This document shows positions 32,215 through 39,692 of a stretch of 64,000 bases of DNA, one piece after another (position 1 is the first letter of the stretch; every line of letters starts with the position of its first letter). This DNA comes from a bacterium. Its GTDB lineage: Bacteria > Desulfobacterota > Binatia > HRBIN30 > CADEER01. A model generated the notes under the pieces. The model had not been told where the DNA came from and did not search any database. It saw only the letters and a program-made list of their open reading frames with translations. The position numbers and the translations under genes were made by a program. The stretch lies in contig JAHBUY010000005.1 of NCBI GenBank assembly GCA_019637795.1, positions 310,001 to 374,000 on the forward strand, given 5' to 3'.

Positions 32215-34038
32215 CTAGTGGCACTTCCTGACGCTGCCGCCGCCGTTGCTGGCGCAGGTGACGGCGGTGCTGAAGGCGCACGCGCCGCCGTCGCTGGCGG
32301 CCTGGGTGGCGCCGAGCACCCAGGTGAGCCGGAGTGGGCCGAGCGGCGGCGCGATGGTGGCGTTGCGCGCCTTCATCTGCAGGTCGAGGTCGGAGGGACC
32401 GCGCACCTTGTAGCGGATCTGGCCGAGGCCATTGGCGCTGCCGGCGGTGCAGGCGGGCGGATCGAGGGCGCCGGAGCGGTTGCGGTAGAGGCTGCGCGCG
32501 GCGTCCCAGCCGTCGCCGGGCGCGCAGCCGCCGGCGGCCGGCGCCGGCACCGGCGTCGTGAAGCGGCTGAGCTCGTAGACCGACGCGCCGCCGCTGCCGA
32601 GGTCCTCGATCAGGAGCTGGGCGCCATCGGCGAACGGCGGCGCCACCGGGATGCCGCCGGGGAAGAAGAGCGATGCCTTCAGGGTCAGGCTCTGCGAGCC
32701 GGGCGCGGCGGCGAGGCCGCCGAGCTTGAGCTGGACGGCGCCGAGCGCGCCGCCGCCGGCGCACAACGGCGCGCTCGGCGGCGGCACGCAGCCGCCGGCC
32801 ACCGCCTGCGGCGTCCACCAGTTGCCGGACATGACGATCATCGCCAGCAGCTTGAGCGTGTTCTCGTAGTACGCTTCGTCGGCGAGCGAAGTCGCGGCGA
32901 CCAGATCCCAGGTGGCGTTCAGCCAGGCCTGGTTGCCGGCGTCGACCATGGCCGCGACGCCGAGCGGCGCGACGAAGGCCATCGAGCGATAGTCGGCGCC
33001 GGCGCTGAGCGTGCCGTCGAGCTGATAGCCGGACTTGATGTTGCCCGGATCGTCGCCGGTGGCGCCGCGCATCCAGGTGGTGATGCGCTGCGCCGCGGTC
33101 TTGGCGCGCGGATCGCCCGAGACCAGGAAGTCGGTGCCGAGCCGCCACGGATCGCGGCAGGCGTTGTAGTCGTAGGCGCCGTCGTTCGGCCCCTCGAGGA
33201 AGCTCGGCCCCACCGGCGCCGGCGTGCCGAGCGGGTTGGCGATGAAGTCGGGCAACAGGCCGGTCAGCGGGCTGTGCGTCGTCTGCAGCGCGTCGAAGAC
33301 GCCGTAGGTGTGATCGAGGATGTTCGACCACAGCGGATTGCCCGACGCCGCCGCGAAGGCGCGCAGGTGGTCGGGCATGAAGTCCGAGGAGCGGGTCGAC
33401 TGGTAGTACGTGGCCTCGGCGGGATTGGTCCAGTCGCCCAGCCGCATGTACGAGCCGCTGCCGTCCACCTCGCCGCTGGCGATGCCGGCGAGCACGGCGG
33501 CGGCCTCGGCCGCGTAGTCGATCGGGCCGCAGCTCCCCCACTGCTTGTCGGCGAGCAGCAGCGCGTAGGCGATGTCGAGGTCGCCGTCGGTGGCGCTGTC
33601 GGCGCCCTGGCCGCTGCCGCACGACTTGCGCTGGTACCAGGCCATCAGCGACGGCGTGAACACCGACGGATGCTCGCGGAAGAACGTGACCATGCCGTCG
33701 AAGATGACGCGCGCGTCGGGGTCGTGCCCCGCCATCAGCGCCGCCAGCAGCATGCCGTAGCCGTGCGCTTCCGAGACCGTGAGGTTGCCGGCGCGCGTCC
33801 TCGCCTCGACGACGTAGCGCCCGGCGCCGCAGGTCTGCTTCAGGAAGCGCGCCTTCCAGGCGTCGTAGAAATCCCGCGTCGCCTGGTCGAGCGCCGCCTG
33901 ACCGAGGTGGTCGGGCAGGATCGATCCCGCCGCGTAGCTCCCCGGATGCGAGGCGAAGGGATGGTTCTGCGCCGCCGCGGCGCCGACCAACGCCGCCAGC
34001 GCCACCCACGCCAGGCCTGCCCGCCGGATCAGTGGCAT
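32215..34038 (-). CDS. Secreted glycoside hydrolase family 8 protein with C-terminal extension
   Basis: 607 residues. After a Sec signal (AGLAWVALAALVGAAAA) comes a GH8 (alpha6/alpha6) domain, residues about 30-440. The general acid Glu90 is in TVSEAHGYGM and the GH8 signature in ATDGDLDIAYALLLADKQW (149-167). GH8 enzymes cut beta-1,4-glucan, chitosan or xylan. The last ~160 residues (Pro- and Cys-containing, starting near GGCVPPPSAPLCAGG) look like a separate beta-rich domain of unknown role. ATG 34038 follows GGAGG. The gene is monocistronic. Confidence 0.9.
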   Translation of the reverse strand: MPLIRRAGLAWVALAALVGAAAAQNHPFASHPGSYAAGSILPDHLGQAALDQATRDFYDAWKARFLKQTCGAGRYVVEARTRAGNLTVSEAHGYGMLLAALMAGHDPDARVIFDGMVTFFREHPSVFTPSLMAWYQRKSCGSGQGADSATDGDLDIAYALLLADKQWGSCGPIDYAAEAAAVLAGIASGEVDGSGSYMRLGDWTNPAEATYYQSTRSSDFMPDHLRAFAAASGNPLWSNILDHTYGVFDALQTTHSPLTGLLPDFIANPLGTPAPVGPSFLEGPNDGAYDYNACRDPWRLGTDFLVSGDPRAKTAAQRITTWMRGATGDDPGNIKSGYQLDGTLSAGADYRSMAFVAPLGVAAMVDAGNQAWLNATWDLVAATSLADEAYYENTLKLLAMIVMSGNWWTPQAVAGGCVPPPSAPLCAGGGALGAVQLKLGGLAAAPGSQSLTLKASLFFPGGIPVAPPFADGAQLLIEDLGSGGASVYELSRFTTPVPAPAAGGCAPGDGWDAARSLYRNRSGALDPPACTAGSANGLGQIRYKVRGPSDLDLQMKARNATIAPPLGPLRLTWVLGATQAASDGGACAFSTAVTCASNGGGSVRKCH

Positions 34039-34162
34039 CGCCTCCTCCCGCGCTCTCCATGCCGCAGGAGCGGCGGCGCGGGCAAGGATTTTCCGCTCGC
34101 CGCCCTCCGGCGACCGGCGGCACGGCTCGCCATCCGCCCCCGGCGCGGCTAGGGTAGGCTCC

Positions 34163-35545
34163 TTGCCGCCGACCCCCACCACATCTTCCGCGCGCCGCGA
34201 GCCGCTGCTCGACCTGTGGCGCGGCCTGGCGCTCATCGACATGACGTGGGTGCACCTGGCGCTCTACCCGATCGGCATGCCGGCGACGCTGGCGCTGTGG
34301 ATCGGCACCTACACGCGCTTCGCCGCCGGCACCTTCGTGATGATCTCCGGCATCGCGGTGGCGCGCGTCTTCGGCGCCGCGCTGGCCGGCCCACCGGCGG
34401 CGGCGCGCCAGGCCCGTCGCCGCCTGCTCCGCCGCGCCCTCCTGCTGCTGACCATCGACCGCGCCGCGGCCCTGGCCTTCGTCCTCATCGAGGGGGCACG
34501 ATCGCCGGCGAGCTACGCCCCGCGCGCCGCCGACCTGCTCCCCCTGCTCACCTTCGCCTCGCCCGGCGTCACCGGCGGGCTGTTGGCGCTCTACGCCATC
34601 CTGCTGGTGGCGACGCCCCTGCTCGATTCCCTGCGGCGGCGCCTCGGGTCGGGCGCGCTGCTGGCGCTGAGCGCGGCGGTCTACGCGGCCGGCTACGCCG
34701 GATCGGCGGGGACGACCTGGCCGTTCCCGCCGCTGCTGTGGCAGGCCATCTTCGTCACCGGCTACGTGCTGTCGGACCCGCTGCGGCGGTGGTTCGCGGC
34801 CGGACCGACGCCGCGGTTCCTGGTCGCCGTTTCGAGCGCCTTCGCGCTGGTGTTCGCGGTGCGCAACGGCGCGGCGCTCGGCCTGCCGCTGCCGGCGCCG
34901 CCGGCCGGCCTCGCCTTCGTGAAGGTGCCGCTGAGCCCCGCCGAGCTCGCCTGGTATCTGATCGCCTCGACCTTCGTCCTGGCGTGGACGGCGGCGCTGT
35001 GGCAGCGGAGCCCGCTCGTCCGCGAGCGCGCCGAGTGGCTCTGCCAGTTGGGGCGCAAGAGCCTGCTGGTCTACACCGCCCACCTCTTCCTGGAGGTGCC
35101 GATCCTCGAGCTGCTGACGCTCCTCGATCCGACGCCGCTCGCCCGCGCCGCCATGCTGCCGCTGGCGGCGGCGCTGCTGGTCGCCATCGCCGCCACCGGC
35201 GAGTGGCTCGATCGCCGCCGCGGCGCCGGCGGGCGCGCCCGCGCCTGGCCGTCGCTGCGCCTGCCCAGCTCCGGCGCGGTGGGGAGCGGCGTGGCGATCG
35301 CGTCGCTGCTCGCGGTCCTGGTCATGCAACAGGTGATCCCGCCCCGCCCCGGCGGCGAGGTCGAGACGACCGCGACGTACGACGACGCGGTCGTGCCGAT
35401 CGAAGCCGTGACGGGCGACGACGCGCTCCCCGCCTTCGCCGAGGCCGACGGCCCGCCGCTGCCGGCGACGCCGGCGGTCGACGACGCGATCTCGGCCGCG
35501 CCGCTCGACGCCTTCGACGAAGACGCCGGCGGCGCCGAGATCTGA
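34163..35545 (+). CDS. OpgC-like polytopic membrane protein (acyltransferase-type)
   Basis: 460 residues with about ten helices. The N-terminal block LLDLWRGLALIDMTWVHLAL resembles the D-x-x-RG start of OpgC and acyltransferase-3-like proteins. LGRKSLLVYTAHLFLEVPIL is the typical last-helix G-x-x-S-L-x-V-Y-x-x-H motif of the OpgC family. OpgC adds succinyl groups to periplasmic glucans. The C-terminal ~100 residues are acidic and soluble. Start TTG 34163 is the only start that keeps the whole first block; evidence for it is weak. Divergent from the GH8 gene, so a link to glucan metabolism is possible. Confidence 0.72.
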   Translation: MPPTPTTSSARREPLLDLWRGLALIDMTWVHLALYPIGMPATLALWIGTYTRFAAGTFVMISGIAVARVFGAALAGPPAAARQARRRLLRRALLLLTIDRAAALAFVLIEGARSPASYAPRAADLLPLLTFASPGVTGGLLALYAILLVATPLLDSLRRRLGSGALLALSAAVYAAGYAGSAGTTWPFPPLLWQAIFVTGYVLSDPLRRWFAAGPTPRFLVAVSSAFALVFAVRNGAALGLPLPAPPAGLAFVKVPLSPAELAWYLIASTFVLAWTAALWQRSPLVRERAEWLCQLGRKSLLVYTAHLFLEVPILELLTLLDPTPLARAAMLPLAAALLVAIAATGEWLDRRRGAGGRARAWPSLRLPSSGAVGSGVAIASLLAVLVMQQVIPPRPGGEVETTATYDDAVVPIEAVTGDDALPAFAEADGPPLPATPAVDDAISAAPLDAFDEDAGGAEI

Positions 35546-35574
35546 CCGCCGCCCGGCGACGCGCCCGGCGGCGC

Positions 35575-36279
35575 TCAGGCCCGCTTGCGCGTCGGCGGCG
35601 GCTGGCGCTGGCGGCGGCCGCGCGCGGACTCGCCCTCCCACATGCGGAAGCCGCCGAGGAAGGCGTTGGCGTTGTCGCCCAACTCGACCCCCTTCGGCAG
35701 GTCGGCGAGCTTCTTGGCGTTGCCGCCGCCGACCACCACGTAGTCGGCCTGCATCGCGGCGCGCAGGCGGGCGACCACTTCCGCCACCTCCCTGCGCCAT
35801 TTCTTCTTGCCCAGGCGCTCGAGGCCGCGCAGGCCGACGTAGTCCTCGAACGTCCGGCCCTTCTTGTACGGCAGGTGCGCGAGCTCGAGCGGCTCCACCT
35901 GCCCCTCGATGACCAGGGCCGTGCCGAGCCCGGTGCCGAGCCCGAGAAAGAGCATGCGCCCGCCCCGGTAGCTGCCGAGCGCCTGCATCGCGGCATCGTT
36001 GAGGATGCGCACCGGCTTGCCGAAGGCGCGGCGGTAGTCGAAGCCGACCCAGCCGTGGCCGAGGTTGTGCGGCTCCAACATCGGCGCGTTGTGCAGCACC
36101 GGCCCCGGATAGCCCATCGCGACCACGTCGTACGTCCATCCCCGCGCCAGCTTCTTCACCGCCGTGACCATGCGGCGCGGCGTCATCGTCGGGCCCGACG
36201 CGACGGCGCGCTTCTCGGTCTCGCCGCTGACCAGGATCTTCACGTGCGTGCCGCCGATGTCGATCGCCAGGACCCGCAT
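35575..36279 (-). CDS. ROK-family kinase, polyphosphate glucokinase-like
   Basis: 234 residues. ATP and polyphosphate-site motifs are VLAIDIGGTHVKILVSG (N-terminus) and LFLGLGTGLGTALVIEGQVE (middle). The substrate region LNDAAMQALGSYRGGR carries the catalytic Asp in the ND pair. It lacks the CxCGxxGC zinc site of many ROK regulators, as in PPGKs. Its place at the end of a gnd-pgl-rpiA cluster supports glucose phosphorylation feeding the pentose-phosphate pathway. The C-terminal tail is Arg/Pro-rich. Confidence 0.85.
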   Translation of the reverse strand: MRVLAIDIGGTHVKILVSGETEKRAVASGPTMTPRRMVTAVKKLARGWTYDVVAMGYPGPVLHNAPMLEPHNLGHGWVGFDYRRAFGKPVRILNDAAMQALGSYRGGRMLFLGLGTGLGTALVIEGQVEPLELAHLPYKKGRTFEDYVGLRGLERLGKKKWRREVAEVVARLRAAMQADYVVVGGGNAKKLADLPKGVELGDNANAFLGGFRMWEGESARGRRQRQPPPTRKRA

Positions 36280-36302
36280 GCCGTCGCTCCTCCCGCCGCC
36301 GC

Positions 36303-36965
36303 TCAGCGCGCCCGCTCGCGCACGCCGTCGCGACCGGCCACGACCACGCGCTCCACCATCGACGCGAGGAAGATCCCGTGCTCGACGATGCCCGGAATCG
36401 CATCCAGCCGCGCCGCCAGCGACGCCGGATCGACGATGCGCCCGAACGACGCGTCCATCAGCAGGTTGCCGTTGTCGCTGCGCTCGCCGCGGGTGGTGAC
36501 GGCGCGGGCGCCGAGGGCGCGCACCTGCGCCGCGGCGACGGCGGGCGCGAAGGGCAGCACCTCGAGGGGCAGCGGGAAGGCGCCCAGCGTCTCCACCAGC
36601 TTCGCCTCGTCGACGACGACGATGAAGCGCCGCGCCATGGCGGCGATGATCTTCTCGCGCGCGTGCGCGCCGCCGCCGCCCTTGATGAGGTTACAGCCGG
36701 CGTCGACCTCGTCGGCGCCGTCGATGGCGATGTCGAGCGTCAGGAGCTCGTCGGGCGGCACCACCCGCAGCCCGAGGCCGGTCGCCAGGGCGCGCGTCCG
36801 CTCCGAGGTCGCGGCGCAGACGATGTCCGGCCGGCGCTCACCGAGCGCGACGATGGTGAAGTGGACCGTCGAGCCGGTGCCGAGGCCGACGGTCATGCCG
36901 TCGACGACGTAGTCGGCGGCGCGGCGGCCGGCCTGCTCCTTCGCGTCGGCGCGCGGATCAGCCAT
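36303..36965 (-). CDS. rpiA: Ribose-5-phosphate isomerase A
   Basis: 220 residues catalysing ribose-5-P/ribulose-5-P interconversion. The family motifs are all present: VGLGTGSTVHFTI (phosphate loop), AATSERTRALA, DIAIDGADEVDAGCNLIKGG (catalytic Asp pair), GGGAHAREKIIA (catalytic Glu), VDEAKLVE and NGNLLMDASF. It lies 12 bp downstream of pgl in a pentose-phosphate operon. Confidence 0.96.
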   Translation of the reverse strand: MADPRADAKEQAGRRAADYVVDGMTVGLGTGSTVHFTIVALGERRPDIVCAATSERTRALATGLGLRVVPPDELLTLDIAIDGADEVDAGCNLIKGGGGAHAREKIIAAMARRFIVVVDEAKLVETLGAFPLPLEVLPFAPAVAAAQVRALGARAVTTRGERSDNGNLLMDASFGRIVDPASLAARLDAIPGIVEHGIFLASMVERVVVAGRDGVRERAR

Positions 36966-36977
36966 GGCGCGGCGCGC

Positions 36978-37670
36978 TCACCCTTCGCCGGCGGCGGCGC
37001 GATCGGCGAGCAGGCGGGCCCGCTCCTGGCGCACGCGTCCGCCGGGGATGGCCGCATTCGCGGCTCGCAGTTGGCGCAGCGCCTCCACCTTCTCGGCGCC
37101 GGTGACCACCCACAGCACCTGCCGCGCGCGGTCGATCGTGGGATAGGTGAGGGTCAGGCGCCGCCGGCCCTGGTAGGTGCCCGCCGTCGGCGCGACGTCG
37201 GCGGCGTGGACGCCGAGCACGGCGTCGCCCGGCACCAGCGACGCGGTGTGGCCGTCCGGCCCGAGGCCGAGGTGCACGAGATCGAGCACCGGCGGCGCCC
37301 CGCACACGGCGCGCAGCGTCGCGGCGTACTCCTGCGCGGCGCGGTTGAGGTCGGCGTCGGTCACCGGCATCGGGTGGAGCTGCGCCTCGGGCAGCGGCGC
37401 CGCGGCGAGCAGGCTCTCGCGCAGGTGGGTGAGGTTGCGGTCGGGATCGCCGTCCGGCGCCACCCGCTCGTCGACCTGGAAGACGTCGACGCCGGGCCAC
37501 GGCACGTCCTCGGCCGCCAGCAGGCGCAGCATCACCCACGGCGTGTGGCCGCCGCTCACCGCCAGGCTGAAGCGCCCGCGCGCCTTCACCGCCTCGCGCG
37601 CCGCCGCCGCGATCAGCGTCGCCGCCCGCTTCGCGACGGCCTCGGCATCCGGGAGAACCTCTACGTCCAT
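36978..37670 (-). CDS. pgl: 6-phosphogluconolactonase
   Basis: 230 residues (SOL/DevB type) hydrolysing 6-phosphogluconolactone. Typical blocks are SLAVSGGHTPWVMLRLL, VFQVDERVAPDGDPDRNLTH and LVHLGLGPDGHTASLVPGD, whose GPDGHTAS carries the catalytic His. ATG 37670 starts just before the conserved strand; an upstream frame to 37718 adds an unlikely Arg-rich leader. The zwf gene that would precede it in the pathway is not in the window. Confidence 0.94.
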   Translation of the reverse strand: MDVEVLPDAEAVAKRAATLIAAAAREAVKARGRFSLAVSGGHTPWVMLRLLAAEDVPWPGVDVFQVDERVAPDGDPDRNLTHLRESLLAAAPLPEAQLHPMPVTDADLNRAAQEYAATLRAVCGAPPVLDLVHLGLGPDGHTASLVPGDAVLGVHAADVAPTAGTYQGRRRLTLTYPTIDRARQVLWVVTGAEKVEALRQLRAANAAIPGGRVRQERARLLADRAAAGEG

Positions 37671-37686
37671 GCGGCTCGATGGCCCA

Positions 37687-37740
37687 TCAACGCGGAGACC
37701 ACGAGGCGCGCGGAGCAATTGCTCGGCGTCCTCCGCGTGG
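37687..37740. repeat. Intergenic palindromic repeat, degenerate copy
   Basis: acgcggagaccacgaggcg on the left and cctccgcgtgg on the right form an imperfect stem in the pgl-gnd gap. The unit resembles the other cgcagag/cgcggag repeats. Confidence 0.5.
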
Positions 37741-37742
37741 CA

Positions 37743-38759
37743 TCAGCTCTTCTTCTCCAGGTGCCCGCCGAAGCCGAAGCGCATCGCCGACAGGACCTTG
37801 TTGGCGAAGTCCGCTTCGGCGCGCGAGGCGAAGCGGTCGAACAGCGCCGCGCTCAGCACGTGCGCCGGCACGCCCTCCTCGATCGCCGCCTGCACCGTCC
37901 AGCGCCCTTCGCCGGAGTCGGAGACGCGGCCGGCGAACTGCCCGAGCTGTGGGTCGCCGGCGAACGCCTGGGCGGTGAGATCGAGCAGCCACGAGGCGAC
38001 GACGCTGCCGCGGCGCCACAGCTCGGCGATGTCGGCGAGGTTGAAGTCGTACTGGTAGTGCTCGGGATGGCGCAGCGGCGTCGTCTCGGCGTCCACCGCC
38101 TGCGTCGCCTTGCCGACGTTCGCCTTGTGCAGGATGTTGAGGCCCTCCGCGTAGGCCGCCATCAGCCCGTACTCGATGCCGTTGTGGACCATCTTCACGA
38201 AGTGGCCGGCGCCGTTCGGACCGCAGTGCAGGTAGCCGTCCTCGGCGGTGCTGCCGCTGATCTTCTCGCGCCCGGGCGTGCGCGGCGCCGCGTCGCGCGA
38301 CGGCGCCAGGGCGGCGAAGATCGGATCGAGGTGGCGCACGATCTCGGTCTCGCCGCCGATCATCTGGCAGTAGCCGCGCTCCAGGCCCCAGACGCCGCCG
38401 CTGGTGCCGCAGTCGACGTAGTGGATGCCCTTGGCGCGCAGCTCGCCGGCGCGGCGGATGTCGTCGATGTAGTAGGAGTTGCCGCCGTCGATGATGATGT
38501 CGCCGCGCTGCAGCCGGCCGCTGAGATCGGCCAGCGTTCGGTCCACCACCGCCGCCGGCACCATGATCCAGGCGGCGCGCGGCGCCGTCAGCTTGGCGAC
38601 GAAGTCGTCGAGCGACGTCGCGCCGACCGCGCCCTGGGCGACCAGTCCCTGCACCGCCTCCGGCGAGACGTCGTAGACCACGCACTGGTGCCCCGCCTTC
38701 ATCAGCCGCAGCACCATGTTGGCGCCCATGCGCCCGAGACCGATCATGCCGAGTTGCAT
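37743..38759 (-). CDS. gnd: 6-phosphogluconate dehydrogenase, decarboxylating (short form)
   Basis: 338 residues, the short GndA-like class. Rossmann motif GLGRMGANMVLRL is at the N-terminus. Substrate and catalytic motifs are YVDCGTSGGVWGLERGYC, GPNGAGHFVKMVHNGIEYGL (catalytic Lys and His-Asn) and SDSGEGRWT near the C-terminus. It converts 6-phosphogluconate to ribulose-5-phosphate. First gene of the pentose-phosphate cluster. ATG 38759 is preceded by GGAGGAG. Confidence 0.95.
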   Translation of the reverse strand: MQLGMIGLGRMGANMVLRLMKAGHQCVVYDVSPEAVQGLVAQGAVGATSLDDFVAKLTAPRAAWIMVPAAVVDRTLADLSGRLQRGDIIIDGGNSYYIDDIRRAGELRAKGIHYVDCGTSGGVWGLERGYCQMIGGETEIVRHLDPIFAALAPSRDAAPRTPGREKISGSTAEDGYLHCGPNGAGHFVKMVHNGIEYGLMAAYAEGLNILHKANVGKATQAVDAETTPLRHPEHYQYDFNLADIAELWRRGSVVASWLLDLTAQAFAGDPQLGQFAGRVSDSGEGRWTVQAAIEEGVPAHVLSAALFDRFASRAEADFANKVLSAMRFGFGGHLEKKS

Positions 38760-38864
38760 GGCTCCTCCTTCACGCGTCGACCGCAGCGGTAAGTATCGGG
38801 TTGGGAGGGGGTGTCAACTCGGAAGTTGCCGCGCCCGCGGTGCCCGCGTCGCACCGCCCGCCGC

Positions 38865-39683
38865 TCACCCGACGCGCCGCGCGTTGCCGTACACGTTGCA
38901 CCGCTCGCCGCGGGCGAAGCCGATCAGGGTCAGGCCGGCGCGTTCGGCGAGGTCGACCGCCAGCGAGGTGGGGGCGGAGACGGCGGCGACGATCGGGATC
39001 CGCGCCGCGAGCGCCTTCTGGGCGATCTCGAAGGAGATGCGGCCGGAGACGGCGAGCACGTGGCCGGCGGGCGGCACGCCGCGCGCGCAGGCCCAGCCGA
39101 TCACCTTGTCGACGGCGTTGTGGCGGCCGACGTCCTCGCGCACGACGCGCCGCTCGCCGACGACGGTGAACAGGCCGGCGGCGTGCATGCCGCCGGTGGC
39201 GGCGAACAGCGGCTGCGCGGCGGCGAGCGCCGCCATGATCTCGCGCACGACCGCCGGGGCGACGCGGACGGCGACGTCGAGTGGCGGCGCGGTGGCCAGC
39301 GCCTGCTCGATCGTGGCCTTGCCGCAGACGCCGCAGCTCGCGCTGCTGACGAAGTTGCGGCGCAGCGCCTCGAGGTCGAGGGCGACGTCGTCGCGCAGGC
39401 TGACCGCGACGACGTTGTCCTCGGCCGCCGGATCGGCGACGACGCGGCAGTGGCGCACGGCGAGGATCTGGTCCGCCGAGCCGACGATGCGCTCGCTGAC
39501 CAGGAAGCCGCGCGCCAGCTCCTCGTCGTGCCCCGGCGTGCGCATCAGCACCGCCACCGACACGCCGCGCACCTGGATCTCGAGCGGCTCCTCGCAGGCG
39601 ACGGCGTCGCGCGCCGGGGCCTGCACGCCGGCCGCGACCCGAATCACCGCGACACGGCGGCTGCCGGCGTCCTCGTCGACCAT
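38865..39683 (-). CDS. fdhD: Formate dehydrogenase accessory sulfurtransferase FdhD
   Basis: 272 residues. FdhD passes sulfur from a cysteine desulfurase to the molybdenum cofactor of formate dehydrogenase. Visible are EEPLEIQVRG near the start, the persulfide Cys pair SCGVCG (117, 120), EDVGRHNAVDKVIGWA and VSGRISFEIAQKALAARIPI. No formate dehydrogenase gene is in the window, so it works with a locus elsewhere. Nine bases separate its start from the stop of the ELWxxDGT gene upstream. Confidence 0.95.
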   Translation of the reverse strand: MVDEDAGSRRVAVIRVAAGVQAPARDAVACEEPLEIQVRGVSVAVLMRTPGHDEELARGFLVSERIVGSADQILAVRHCRVVADPAAEDNVVAVSLRDDVALDLEALRRNFVSSASCGVCGKATIEQALATAPPLDVAVRVAPAVVREIMAALAAAQPLFAATGGMHAAGLFTVVGERRVVREDVGRHNAVDKVIGWACARGVPPAGHVLAVSGRISFEIAQKALAARIPIVAAVSAPTSLAVDLAERAGLTLIGFARGERCNVYGNARRVG

Positions 39684-39692
39684 CCGCGCCCG

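Noticed and set aside
32096..36403. 1435-residue minus-strand frame spanning the GH8 gene and the OpgC-like gene
   Set aside because: It crosses two recognisable genes on different strands and has shadow composition.
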